Assembly: GCA_905221605.1 (NCBI GenBank) | Contig: CAJNDS010002380.1 | Coordinates: 90,001-154,000, forward strand | Direction of reading: 5' to 3' | From: Symbiodinium natans | Taxonomy: Eukaryota; Sar; Dinophyceae; Suessiales; Symbiodiniaceae | Length of the DNA stretch: 64,000 bases | Part shown: piece by piece, positions 9,581 to 20,074 of the stretch | How positions within the stretch are numbered: the first letter of the stretch is position 1 | How the letters are laid out: each line of letters starts with the position of its first letter | Program-made: the position numbers and the translations under genes | Notes under the pieces: generated by a model | What the model saw: only the letters and a program-made list of their open reading frames with translations | Databases searched by the model: none | What the model was told of the DNA's origin: nothing

Positions 9581-10828
9581 AGCGGGTTTCTTAGGGCACA
9601 CATGTGCCCCATGCATACCTCCACACCGCATGCAAACGTGCAAGCCCTTGCTGCAAGTTTGTCCAGCTTTGGCGCCGGGACAGCCTGCGGCCATGTTAAA
9701 ACCCCAACAGCGCCGCTTCCCGGTTCGTGTCCATGATGAGAGGCCTCGCAGTTCAGAAGGCAGGTTGGCGGGCTCAGTAGGGGTTTGCTTTTCCTTCCCT
9801 TTACCTTTGCCTTTGGGCTTCCGGGGTCTCTTGGCTGGGGGCCCCTCAGGGGGGTCAGGAACGCCCGGCGGGGCGGGCGCAGGATGCTTGCCCGAAGAGT
9901 CAGGAAGCGGCAAAAGGTGAAAGACTACGCGCGGGTCCTTCTGCAAATCAGCCCAGAGGCTATCCAACGGCAATTCACCGGTAGCCTTGCGACGCACCCC
10001 GGCTGGGGTTAACTCGGACAAACGGACCCAGGCAGCTCTATCAGCGTGAAGGAGTTGCTGAACAGTGGGGCTGCGGTATCCCGCCAGGACAGGCTGCTGT
10101 AGGTGGTTCATAAGAAAAGAGTTCCACTCTTGCACGCGAGCATACGTGCTAAGGCCAACAAGGTCCATGGCCAACGCGCGACGATGCAGGGCCTGGAACA
10201 GATCAAGGGCATGCGTCACGTCGCAATGCTGCTCTGCAGCGCGGTCCTTGATAAGGAGCACGGAAGAGGAAGAGCCCGGGGCCGCGACATCAAGTTCCTT
10301 GCGGGGCTTATCCATACGCAGTTCCGCCTGCCGGCAGGTAAACTTCGAAGGCTGAAGATACGAGACACAGTTGTCAGAAATCAGCTTCAGGCAAAGGTCA
10401 TAGCTTGCATGCGAGCACTCGTTGACACCAGACAAGTCAACACCTGCAAGGCGGGCAGCTTGTTTCTGCAGGCGATCACGCCGTTCGGCTGGAGGCAATT
10501 CTTTTGGCTGCTCTTCTTTATTCTCAACTAGGCACTTGGTCTCATTGACGACCAAAGTTTGTGCTTCGAAGACTAACCTGCGTACCGCGGCGACGGTACC
10601 AAGAGAGGGCTCGGCACCTCCTGCACCCCCGGGGACAGCTACTGGAGCAACTAAGGCCTTGAGTTTCTCGTCACTGGGGGACTCCCCGGGATGACCAGGG
10701 GCAAACGCCAGTTTGGCCAGAGTGTCGACGCCCTGGTCAAGCAGCCGTTGCAATGCATCATCTGGCAACCCCACCTTAGCGGCACGCTCTTTCAAAACTG
10801 CAGTAGATTCAGTCAACAAGGCGGACAT
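9578..10828 (-). CDS. retroelement Gag-like protein with C-terminal zinc finger
   Basis: First ORF of the element (about 416 residues). I chose the ATG at 10826-10828 (MSALLTEST); the frame is open further upstream without another ATG. The body is alpha-helical in composition. Near the C-terminus comes a basic KPKGKGKGKEK linker, then LPSELRGLSSWT and a Cys/His cluster beginning CWGFN and continuing with GC, TC, HVCMRCGGMHG and HVC, probably one or two zinc fingers for RNA binding. The layout matches the nucleocapsid-type ORF that precedes Pol in dinoflagellate DIRS-like elements. Expected role: packaging element RNA into particles. It is co-directional and in frame with the next unit. Confidence 0.65.
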   Translation of the reverse strand: MSALLTESTAVLKERAAKVGLPDDALQRLLDQGVDTLAKLAFAPGHPGESPSDEKLKALVAPVAVPGGAGGAEPSLGTVAAVRRLVFEAQTLVVNETKCLVENKEEQPKELPPAERRDRLQKQAARLAGVDLSGVNECSHASYDLCLKLISDNCVSYLQPSKFTCRQAELRMDKPRKELDVAAPGSSSSVLLIKDRAAEQHCDVTHALDLFQALHRRALAMDLVGLSTYARVQEWNSFLMNHLQQPVLAGYRSPTVQQLLHADRAAWVRLSELTPAGVRRKATGELPLDSLWADLQKDPRVVFHLLPLPDSSGKHPAPAPPGVPDPPEGPPAKRPRKPKGKGKGKEKQTPTEPANLPSELRGLSSWTRTGKRRCWGFNMAAGCPGAKAGQTCSKGLHVCMRCGGMHGAHVCPKKPA

Positions 10829-10939
10829 GGCGCACAGGATCTTAGGGTAAGCGAAAACTGGACCTAACAACACCTGCACAGAGGTGCTATGGCAAACTGT
10901 GTAGACTGTGGCCAAAGAAGCTGTAAAGGTCCTAAGCAC

Positions 10940-11310
10940 CTGCTATTAGAGCTTCCGAAAACGAGGTCAGTAATTGCAAACACGATTTGCAAAACATGAT
11001 GTCAAATCATCTCGTAGAATGCACCTTCTACAAACTCTGCAGCCGTGATCGAACCACGAGCTACAATCCTTGAAGACTGAGCGCAGCAGGCTGACACATC
11101 GTATTGTCGAGTTGCAGTTTGCTACAGAGAGCCAACTGAAGACAACAAGCATGTGAGCAGTGGCTGCTGAAACAGTCAAGCTTCATCCCTTCAGGAAAGA
11201 CAGCAGCTGGAACTCCGTGGTACCCAGATATACTGCCGGTGCCACGACCGGCAGTAAGGATGTTGCCGCGAACATCCGCAAATGCTTCCACGAGCCGCAC
11301 GCAAGCTTTT
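10940..11310. other. 5' untranslated/spacer DNA of the retroelement
   Basis: No gene seen. The word AAACATGATGTCA near 10993 resembles AAACATGACATCT near 12087, a possible short repeat across the upstream ORF, too short to call a terminal repeat. Confidence 0.3.
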
Positions 11311-11319
11311 CACAGCGCC

Positions 11320-12018
11320 TTACCTCTCGAGGCGCCTGTCCAGGTGATGCAAAAGCGAGCCAGTGTCTCGGATGGGCTTAGCCATCGTACACTGCTTGCA
11401 CTTCCAATGCTTGCTGTGCACTCTTCCAGAGAAGGGAACAAAACCTTTTGCCGGCCGACCGCAAAGCATCTTGCTGTCGGGTGTCGCACCTCGGGCCCTG
11501 GCGTGGATTGATTTGGTCTTAGGGTTCTGGAAGAGATCCAGGTCTACCCCTATGGTTGCACGCGGGGCCTGCACCTCGAAGCCTCGGAGGAAGCCATCAT
11601 AATCAACCGGCTCGTCGGATGAGCCCGAGGATTCACTGTCGCTAGAAGACTCCAAGGAACCTGACTCACATACACGATCTGGGCTCACGCCACCGAAGAC
11701 TGCATCTTCCTCGGCCTCCCTGGCAACCTCAGTCTCACCTTCCTGGAAACCGGGAGCGCGATCCAAACTTAACGCTGAAGCCCCCCCTTCAGAAGGTGCT
11801 GCCTCGTCGGGCGCCGTGTCATTTGCAGGGCCAGCAACACTGAAGGACGGTGCAAAGGCCGGCTGGAAAGGGGGGCGAGAAGCAAAACCACTCGGGAACT
11901 CATCAGGCGACTCAGCGTGCTCCCTGATCATGCCACTGCGGGTCAAGTCTGGAAGGAAGACCCCCACTCTGATCGATTTCAAGCATGCACACAAGTCTCT
12001 CAACGGTCCCGCCTGCAC
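11320..12018 (-). CDS. acidic ORF with C-terminal CGR...CKQC zinc-like motif
   Basis: About 230 codons. The N-terminal two thirds are Asp/Glu/Ser/Pro-rich (a run of SSSDSESSGSSDE type), so disordered. The last 70 residues have KSIHARARG, MLCGRPAKGF, HWKCKQC and a basic end, a pattern I associate with the C-terminal segment of dinoflagellate retroelement polyproteins. It lies upstream of Gag in the same orientation, so it is either an extra first ORF of the same element or the tail of a second element copy. The frame start is uncertain. Function not assigned. Confidence 0.45.
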   Translation of the reverse strand: MQAGPLRDLCACLKSIRVGVFLPDLTRSGMIREHAESPDEFPSGFASRPPFQPAFAPSFSVAGPANDTAPDEAAPSEGGASALSLDRAPGFQEGETEVAREAEEDAVFGGVSPDRVCESGSLESSSDSESSGSSDEPVDYDGFLRGFEVQAPRATIGVDLDLFQNPKTKSIHARARGATPDSKMLCGRPAKGFVPFSGRVHSKHWKCKQCTMAKPIRDTGSLLHHLDRRLER

Positions 12019-12295
12019 ATCGCGACCATAATTTTTCTGCGCACCTTACTCGAACCGAGGTGCTGCAGATATCACATGTTGTTTCACAAAACATGACATC
12101 TGCATTCAAGAAAATGGGCACGTGCTGCACTTGCCATTTTAAATGTCATGATGCGTGCATGTGTGTGCATCACAAATGGACACGTCCCGTTTTAAAACAA
12201 AACACCGCAAATGCAACCAGAAATTTTTCCCAAGAAAAATTTCGTGATACAGCCACAGAAATAATGCCTTGTCCATCGCGATGGAAGGCCGTCTT

Positions 12296-12349
12296 GGTTT
12301 AATTTTATTCTTTAAGAGAGAGAAGGGATTTATTCTAAATTCCACCCAC
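12296..12349 (-). repeat. isolated copy of the GGTGGAATTTAGAATAA repeat
   Basis: A single unit whose reverse complement matches the satellite at 19200-20380, including the AAAGAATAAAATTAAACC end. It shows that the family also disperses as single copies. Confidence 0.65.
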
Positions 12350-12481
12350 TGTGTGCATCTTCCAGGACCGTTCAGATGCGTGCTGCGACGGTGGAGATGC
12401 AAACGCACCTCTTGCAGATGGTCAAGGCAGCGGACTTAATTTCGTTCTCAGATGTGATGTGCCGCAGTAGTGACATAGTAT

Positions 12482-13082
12482 GTGACACCTGTGCGTTTCA
12501 CGGTCATGGTAACGGGCTGGTGCGGCGCCCTCAAGAGATTCCCGCCTCTCCTGCGTGCTAAAAGGCCAAGTGGGAGGATGTACGTGCAGCACACCTGGAT
12601 GCGTCTCTTTGCCGAGCTCTTCCCGAGGGATGGTTTTTTGGAAAACTTGCGCAGACACTGCCGGGTGTCGTGACAGCTGCTCTCCGGCTGCATTTCTGCT
12701 TCTTGACAGATTGACATTATTCTCTGCTTTTTCTGCGCCTTCAGGACTTCCAACCATCCCCGTGTACCGAAGAAGCGCTCTTGGCTCATGTCAGCCGTGC
12801 TGTTGCACGTCTGGAAGGCTTCGTGCGTCCGCTCTCATATCTGCAAGAGCGGGTTTGTTCTGTCCGGCAGGACACCCAGAACCTCGCAATATTGAGGTTC
12901 GTCGTTTGCTCAAGTGACTCGAGTGTGCTCGCGTGTGTTTGCTGTTGTTTGCCTTCGAAACCTTTCCTTGTAGGACGTCGGCCCCTATGAGCGCACTGAA
13001 GGGCGGGTGCAAAAAGTCATCCCAGTTTCCAAAGGGGCCGCTTTCTTGGTCTTGATAGAGTTTCGTTTGGACAAAGATGGAT
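12482..13082 (+). CDS. candidate 3' exons of an unrecognised plus-strand gene
   Basis: Three protein-like blocks. First, about 12482-12660, includes YVQHTWMRLFAELFPRDGF. Second, 12745-12896, is framed by CCTTCAG before and a GTTCGT donor after; it reads DFQPSPCTEEALLAHVSRAV and continues as an amphipathic helix (LEGFVRPLSYLQERV). Third begins after the acceptor TTCCTTGTAG at 12974. Read in the phase that fits exon 2 it gives a short tail ending SQFPKGPLSWS; read in another phase it gives VGPYERTEGRVQKVIPVSKG...FRLDKDGS and a TAG stop, which looks more protein-like but does not match the exon 2 phase. Product unknown. The gene would end just before the AGT microsatellite. Confidence 0.35.
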
Positions 13083-13274
13083 CATAGACAGCTCCGAAGC
13101 CATTGTGCGTGGTGATCTGGCTTCTTTTTCGATTGGCTGGCGGCGGGATCGAGGCACGTGGGTACGCACGGCCGTCGCGATTTCAAAGCAGCCGGACATC
13201 TGAGCGCAGAGACTCTTGACTCCTGCCTGAGAAAAGCAGCAGTGTTTGCATTTGCAAACGTGCGGTTTCTTAGT

Positions 13275-13703
<429 letters not shown>

Positions 13704-13714
13704 GCATTCTTCGA

Positions 13715-14370
13715 CAACCGAAGTCGGAGAGGTGGTGGCAGAGAGAGTTGTTCTAAATTCCACCCCCCCTCGTTTCTTGTTTTTCCTGTGGTTCATTCTT
13801 CTCGGAGTCGTAGGAGAAGTGGCGGTAGAGAGACTTGGTCGAATTTCCACCCCCTGGTATCTGTTTTTTTGTGTTTGGTTCTTCGAGAACCGAAGTCGGA
13901 GAAATGGTGGTAGAGAGAATGACTCTAAATTCCACCCCCTCGTTTCTTTTTTTGTGTTTCATTCTTCGAGAATTGGAGTCCTTGTTTTTGTTTTTTGTTT
14001 CTTGTGTTCATTCTGCGAGAATCAAGTCGGAGAAGTGGGGGTAGAGAGAATTATTCCAAATTCCACCCCCCTCGTTTCTTGTTTTTCCCCGTGTTTCCTC
14101 TAAATTCCACCCGCCCTCTTTTTGCTTAAGTGTTTCAGTCTTCGAGAATTGGAGTTATAGGACATGGCAGAGAAGTGACAATTATTCTAAATTTTACCCG
14201 TTTGTTTCTTGTTGTCATGGCAGAGAAGAGTTTTTGTAAATTTCACACCCTTGTTTCTGGTTGTCATGGCAAAGAGGTGAAAATTGTTCTAAATTTCACC
14301 CCCTTGGCAGAGAAGTGAAGAAAATCATTTTAAATTCAACTCCTTGTTTCTTGTTGTCGTAGCGGAGAAG
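13715..14370 (-). repeat. satellite of about 90 bp, inverted copy of the 19-20 kb family
   Basis: Units combine TTCTAAATTCCACCCCC, TCGTTTCTTGTTTTT and TTCGAGAACCGAAGTCGGAG, then a GAGAGA tract. The reverse complement carries GGTGGAATTTAGAA, the core of the array at 19200-20380. Long frames through it are repeat artefacts. Confidence 0.75.
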
Positions 14371-14379
14371 TTATATTTA

Positions 14380-14415
14380 CCTTAAACCTAACCCTGAACC
14401 CCAAACCCTAAATAA
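14380..14415 (+). repeat. short telomere-like tract
   Basis: CCTAACCCTGAACCCCAAACCCTAAA at the border of two satellites. Confidence 0.7.
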
Positions 14416-14569
14416 ACACAAAAGCCCCTTGAAGCTTTGTTGAAGCCTGAAGCCCCCCTTCAAGATTTTTTTGGGAGGCTTTTGCCGGGGGGGGGTCTGG
14501 GGGGGGGGCGCAGCCCCCCCCGCTTGCAAACATAGTATGTGAAAAGACCGCCTCTAAAGTGAGTGAATG

Positions 14570-14885
14570 CGGCGCGGGGCGTTGCAGATAAGCAGGGGGG
14601 TTGGGGGGACTGTGCTTGTGGGACAGGTAGGGGGACGAGTTTCGCAGATAAGCAGTGCGACAGGTTTTGCAGATAAGCAGGGGGGTCGAGGCGGCTGTGC
14701 TTGTATGAGAGGTTTCACAGGCGTTGCAGATAAGCAGCGGACTTGAGAGGACTGTGCTTGTGTGATACGTAGGGGGACGGGTTTCGCAGATAAGCAGTGC
14801 GACAGGTTTTGTAGATAAGCAGGGGGTTGAGGGGACTGCGCTTGTATGAGAAGTTTCACAGGCGTTGCAGATAAGCAGCACATTT
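14570..14885 (-). repeat. inverted copy of the 3.8-5.3 kb minisatellite
   Basis: Reads GTTGCAGATAAGCAG and CTGTGCTTGTATGAG on the plus strand, the reverse complement of the units at 3840-5265, with the same order of blocks. A G-run/C-run stretch at 14485-14520 precedes it. Confidence 0.85.
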
Positions 14886-15540
14886 AGCCGTGAAAAGTTG
14901 CCTGCAAAAAGCTTGCAGACGAACATGCCACTCGTGCAGGAGCGCCAGCAAGGCGACCCGGAAGGTGGTATAGGCCGCTTCCGCTGCCGGAAGCCAGTTC
15001 TACCAAAAGCAATAGGTTCCTACGACTCAAGTCAACGTATATATAACTGACTAGCAGCAAGCGCCCGCCTTGACCTCGACCTTGCTTGCCGAGCTGCCAA
15101 ATCCACGTCCAACAGGCACCAACGTCAGCAGGACATAAAGCCAAGGCCGCGACGTGAAGCTTCGGGCGGCACTCCTCCCATAACCCGACCGTTGCTTCGC
15201 ACAGAGGCGGCAGGTTGCTGGGCACGTTGCCAGCCACTTCGACCGCCACGCCTGGCCACTGTTCAAGCAGGCACATCCTAAGAACGAATGAGAACGCCTT
15301 GTCTTGGAGACGCGTGTCCCAGCCATGAAGCTACGTTAGCAACAAGCAAAGAAACCAGAAAGCACGCAACTGAAAGCTGCAGGCAACAACCCATGCTCAT
15401 TGCGCACGGGGCGCAACTGGCCTCAATGCTGCTGCTAGGCACACACAGGCAGACCACGTGGCAACGGCACACAGCTTTCAGCTACACCAGGTGCCGGCAA
15501 GGACTTTGTCGTGTCCGACGGAGCGAGACATCCAGCGCCA
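14886..15540. other. no gene recognised
   Basis: A minus frame (about 14884-15276) is open for 130 codons with a Trp/Leu-rich composition but no motif I know; not called. Confidence 0.3.
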
Positions 15541-15555
15541 ATGTGCTGAGCGCGG

Positions 15556-16826
15556 TCACTTCAACTCACGATACACTTTCCGTGGCTTCCGAACCTTTTT
15601 CGGAGCTGGTTTGGGCTGAGCTTTGCCCATGGCCTGCCTCGCGCGGGCGCCGGGAGGGCGGCCACGAGGCTTGCTGATACGCACATTCTCCAAGCCGAGA
15701 TCGGCCTTACGGTGCGAGAACGTCAGCCCACGACAAAGCAGGATGTGCTCGCAGCCGCCCCACAGAGCATAAGGCAAACACGTGCAAGATAGCCGCGCAG
15801 GCTCAACGGTCACGTAAGCGATATTGTCAAAGAGCTTCTTGCACGGACCATAATATTGAAACTCCCACTCCGAAGCTGCCCCTGCACAGCGCAGGACACC
15901 AGCCTCTTGCAAAAAATGCTTCACCTGGTGAGGCGAGCAGACTAGAAGCTGCACACCAAGCTGCGCCATGTCCTCAGCGAGTATGGGAGCATAACAAGAC
16001 ATACGAACTGCGACAACGGACAGAGATGGAAGGAAAGGCTAAGCTCAGAGTGGCTACGAAACAGCTCCGTCGCGGCGGAACGGTGAACGGCACTGAGAGT
16101 CTGCACACCGTGCAGATGTGTGGGATCAACATCCACGCTTTGCAAGTGCAGCGCAGTGTCGGAGTTCCAATCAAAGGAGTCTAACCAATGGTCAGCATAC
16201 AGGTTTTGCATTACTCCAAGGACTTCACCCAACGGTGCACGCCCACCCACGGACTCGAGTTTCGACTGCCATGCACTGTGAATGGCTTCTGCAGGGTTAC
16301 TGCCGCAGCCAGTGCCCGAAACAATGCCCCGACATCCGACCCACCAACCTGCAAACCGATGATCTGGCAAGTATTCGTGCTCGTGGCGCAAGAGAGCCTG
16401 TGGCACTGCAGCGGTGTACGTGTTGTCCAAGTACGCAGCCACAGTGCATTCGCCCATGGATGTGAGGCGGGCTAGCAGTCCTCGCCAGCAGGCGTCAAAG
16501 ATGGAGGCGCGAGGTAGAAGCCGCAGGGATCCTAAAACGGCTTGCAGCCACCCAAGATGAGCCTTCTGAAATCTGCCTGCTACCAACGCAGTGTGCGACA
16601 AACGACTGTCGAGCTCAAGGTGCTTCTGCCTAAAGTGATAATAGTCATCACACGGGCGACTGCAAGGGAAACAGGCTTTACGCGCAGACTCCAAGCCTGG
16701 CGCAAAATCTTTGTGGACTTGCACCACATGGTCCCGCAGTGGCACGCAATGCGTTGCATGCGTATCCCACACAGTACACAGAAGGTTGCAGAAGGATGAG
16801 ATGACTTCATGCGACTCGGAGCCCAC
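15556..16826 (-). pseudogene. MULE-like transposase remnant with SWIM zinc finger and AT-hook
   Basis: Two overlapping minus frames offset by one base. The upstream one (to 15942) has YYHFRQKHLELDSRL, FDACWRGLLARL, and GSNPAEAIHSAWQSKL, which matches the NN-E-FH-type block in the C-terminal half of Mutator-like transposases. The downstream one (from 16002) carries CTCLPYALWGGCEH at residues 73-86, a SWIM finger (CxC-x8-CxH), a usual partner of MULE transposases, and ends with KPRGRPPG, an AT-hook-like DNA-binding motif, plus a basic tail. The frame break between them and the broken frames upstream show decay or an unseen intron. The expected role was DNA cut-and-paste transposition. No terminal inverted repeats were recognised. 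Confidence 0.6.
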
Positions 16827-16829
16827 AAT

Positions 16830-17584
16830 GGCCTGCAGGAGAGGAAAGGGTCGTTCTTCTCAAACGCTGAAGCTGCAACAGCACGCTTGCTGAACGATTG
16901 CTCACTGAACGATTCTGGGAACAGCGGCAGCAACAATCACAAACATTCACAGGACCGTACGGACCGCGCTTAGACTGTAAACTAGATGCACCCCAGTTCC
17001 CAGAAGAGAAAGACCTCCAAGTTTTCGGAAGCACAGACACGTGCCGGATCAATGCCAAAGTCAACGCGTGAACGAAGTCGCGCTGTGCCAGGACCTGCGT
17101 CACATGAGACTTCTTGGCGCCGTTGAACCCAAGACGAAGCTCAAGCGCGCGCCTCATGCTGCAGCCGCAGGAGGCCCTCGAGGGGCACCGGGCCCAACAG
17201 CGGCTCGCGAAGAGACAACTGCACGCACCGCGGACACGGATGGAGGGAAAGAACCCGCACAAGTGGCGAGGTCGGTGCGCCCATAGAGGGGAAGAGAAAT
17301 TCGGCCTTGGTTGGTGCGCTAGAAAAACGCAGCTGCACAAATGGAGCAAGGAACGTAAGGCAAATACAGGCATGAAGCAATGCGGCGAACCAGTTCGCCA
17401 TGCTGCCCACCACGAAAAGAGGGCAGGACAACAAGGTGTCGAAGAGCGTGTACAGCCTCCTGGGAGCGCACCAGCGCGCCTCGCAAACGCAAGACCTGAA
17501 TTTGCAAATCGCTCGCGAGATGGTGGGCATGTCGAAGAGCTCGCTGACCTGGCAGCACAGTCAAAACGAAGAATGCTAGCGTGA
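16830..17584 (-). pseudogene. broken 5' part of the MULE-like gene
   Basis: Protein-like segments continue upstream in alternating minus frames: one reads VLPGQRALRHAHHLASDLQI, another LGFNGAKKSHVTQVLAQRDF then VHALTLALIRHVSVLPKTW. They appear to be the N-terminal portion of the same gene, interrupted by at least three frame changes. I cannot identify catalytic residues in them. Confidence 0.35.
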
Positions 17585-17949
17585 GGCAGCATGTCTAGAC
17601 TGTCTGGACACCACAACCTTCGAGATACGAGACGCGTCGTTGCGTGTGCGACATTTGCTCAACGTCCAGGACAGAGAGCAACATCCTGACCAAAGGGGCA
17701 GCATCAGCCCACAAAACAGAACACCAACCGAAATTGAACTCTTCAAGCACCGCAGACACTCCTCCGCCTGCGCCGATGATTCGACGATGACTTCCAAACC
17801 AGGAAACTCACTAGGTCACTATTCACTCTCAGATTCGGACCAGAAATACAAAAAACGGCAGCGGCATCCATGCGGGTTTTTTTGAGCGCCAGACAAGGTG
17901 CGATTGCGCAAACATGACCACGAGAACAATCATGGGCTTACGAACCTAT

Positions 17950-18135
17950 ACCAAGGTATAAGCCCCCCCTTAAGCCCCCCCTTTTTGCCCCCCCCCCCTT
18001 TTTGCCCCCCTTAAGCCCCCTCAGCCCCCCCCTAACGCCCCCCTTAAAGCCCCCCCTGGCCCCCTTAAAGCCCCCTTTAAGCCCCCCCCCAAGCCCCCCC
18101 CCCCCTTGTTGCCCCCTTACGCCCCCCAGAGAGGG
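17950..18135. repeat. C-rich CCCCCCTTAAG tandem array
   Basis: About 15 units of CCCCCC(C)TTAAG(C) with variable C-run length. The same sequence recurs at 19555-19775, 19890-20000 and 20385-20430. The C strand could form i-motifs and the G strand quadruplexes. Confidence 0.85.
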
Positions 18136-18184
18136 CTTACGGCTTCAAGGAGGCTTCGAGGGGGGTTCAAGGGGGGCTTGAAGG

Positions 18185-18355
18185 GGCAGCATTTTAAGAG
18201 GCAAACAAAAGCATTTGAATCCACTCAAACCCATGACGCGAGCAACGTGTTTGCCCCAACTCCCGGGCTTTTTTAACCAACCCTCCCGCTTTTTTAAGCC
18301 GGGCAAGTTTGCGTGGAAGCATATGAATCATCTCCAAAACAAAACAAAACAAAAC
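18185..18355 (+). repeat. direct repeat, left copy (LTR-like spacing)
   Basis: Nearly identical to 18700-18906: both start GGCAGCATTTTAAGAGGCAA and end in an AAAAC pentanucleotide run. The pair brackets a 60-bp minisatellite. It has no retroelement gene between the copies, so a segmental duplication is more likely than a solo element. Confidence 0.75.
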
Positions 18356-18359
18356 ATCT

Positions 18360-18720
18360 GCACAAAGGGTTTAGGCAGCTGTCAATGAGGCCCAATGCCC
18401 ACTCGACACTTGCTGGGCCTGTGGTGGAGGGTTGAGGCAGCAGTTTAAAACGCCCAATACTTGCGGAGTCTTTTCTGGAGGATTTGGGCAGCAGTTTAGG
18501 AGGCGTAACACTTGCTGGGCCCCCTGTGGGGGTTTAGGCAGCAGTTTAAGAGGCCTAATACTTGCTGGGCCCTCTCTGGAGGGTCGGGGCAGCAGTTTAA
18601 GAGGCGTAATACCTGCTGGGCCTTCTGGGTCTTTTCTGGAGGGCTTGGGCAGCAGTGTAAGAGGCGTAATACTTCCTGGCCCTTCTGTGGAGGGTTTTAG
18701 GCAGCATTTTAAGAGGCAAA
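18360..18720 (+). repeat. 60-bp minisatellite, about six units
   Basis: Each unit has a GGCAGCAGTTTAAGAGGCGT block, then AATACTTGCTGGGCC and a TCTGGAGGGT-type end. Confidence 0.85.
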
Positions 18721-18906
18721 CAAAAGCATTTGAATCCACTCAAACCCATGACGCGAGCAACGTGTTTGCCCCAACCCCCGGGCTTTTTTACCCAACCCTC
18801 CCGCTTTTTTAAGCCGGGCAAGTTTGCGTGGAAGCATATGAATCATCTCCAAAACAAAACAAAACAAAACAAAACAAAACAAAACAAAACAAAACAAAAC
18901 AAAACA
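18700..18906 (+). repeat. direct repeat, right copy, with AAAAC microsatellite
   Basis: Second copy of the 18185-18355 segment; its AAAAC run is longer (about ten units, 18850-18906). It overlaps the last minisatellite unit. Confidence 0.75.
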
Positions 18907-19189
18907 ACACATGGGTTCTCGGCGTAGCCCCGCGCCACGTCACTGCACAGAGGAGGCGTCGGGTACGTGCAGGCCACAGCCGCTTCCCCTAGCCTCACCT
19001 TGACAAAAGGCCCTCCTTGTTGTAAGCCGGGCAGGTTTGCTTCAAAGCATAGGAATGCTTGTTAAGCCCATAATGCAAGCATCGTGTTTGCAAATGGGGG
19101 GGGCTGCGCCCCCCCCAACCCCCCGCTTTTTTAAGCCGGGCAAGATTGAAATGTATGTTTAGAGTCTCACTTCTCTGGTTTCGAATAGT

Positions 19190-19540
19190 GAAATCCAAAA
19201 AACAAATACAAAAACATAACAAGATTCGAGGGGGTGGAATTTAGAATAAATTCCCTTCTCTCTCTTCTTAAAGGGAAGTTAATGTTTAGAGTCTCACTTC
19301 TCTGGTTTCGAAAAAAGAAGTCCAAAAAACAAAACAAGATTCGAGGGGGGTGGAATTTAGAATAAATCCTTCCCTCTCATCTTCAAGATAAATTACTGTT
19401 TAGAGTCTCACTTCTCTGGCCTCGAATAATGAAACCAAAAAACAACAAGGTTTCAGGGGGGTGGAATTTAGAATAAATCCCTTCTCTCTTTTCTTAAAGA
19501 ATAAAATTAAACCAAAAGGGCGTCTCAACACCTTCAACAC
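19190..19540 (+). repeat. GGTGGAATTTAGAATAA satellite, first block
   Basis: Three units of about 110 bp: GTTTAGAGTCTCACTTCTCTGG, an A-rich stretch, then GGTGGAATTTAGAATAA and a CTTCTCTCT run. The block is followed by GGGCGTCTCAACACCTTCAA and then by C-rich arrays; the whole arrangement is duplicated at 20075-20430. Confidence 0.8.
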
Positions 19541-19554
19541 CCTTTAAGCTCCAC

Positions 19555-20000
19555 TCCTGAAGCCCCCCCCCTTTAAGCCCCCCTTTAAGCCCTTAAGCCC
19601 CCCCCTTAAACCCCCCCCTAAGCCCCCCCTTTAAGCCCCCCCTTAAGCCCCCCCCCCTTAAGCCCCCCTTAAGCCCCCCCCTTAAGCCCCCCTTAAGCCC
19701 CCCTTAAGCTCCCCCTTAAGCCCCCCTTAAGCCCCCCCTTAAGCCCCCCCTGAAGCCCCCCCTGAAGCCCCTTCAGGACTAAGGGGGTGGAATTTAAAAT
19801 TCTCGACTCTTCTCTTCTTCCATTTAGCCCTCCTTCACGCTCCCTTTAAGCAATGACCTTTTTTCGGGGGAGGCAAAGGGTCAAACCCTTTAAGCCCCCC
19901 CCTCAGCTCCCCCTTAAGCCCACCTGAAGCCTCCCTTAAGCCCCTTAACTCCCCCTTAGAAGCGCCTTCAAAGGGTCTGGCTCCAAAGCCCCCCTTAAAC
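19555..20000. repeat. C-rich CCCCCCTTAAG arrays with a GGTGGAATTTAAAAT unit
   Basis: About 20 units of CCCCCCTTAAG from 19555 to 19775 and further ones at 19890-20000. A truncated GGTGGAATTTAAAAT unit sits at about 19786. No gene. Confidence 0.75.
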
Positions 20001-20074
20001 CCCTTAAGCCTCGCAAGAAAAGAGCCTGCAAACATTGGTAAATTGCAAACACACCTGTGTGTGCCTTGCGGCGC

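Noticed and set aside
17041-17584. Plus-strand frames antisense to the MULE remnant
   Set aside because: Arg/Ala-rich shadows of the minus-strand coding remnant.
18185-18906. LTR retrotransposon bounded by the direct repeats
   Set aside because: Only 345 bases of minisatellite lie between the copies and there are no primer-binding or coding sequences.
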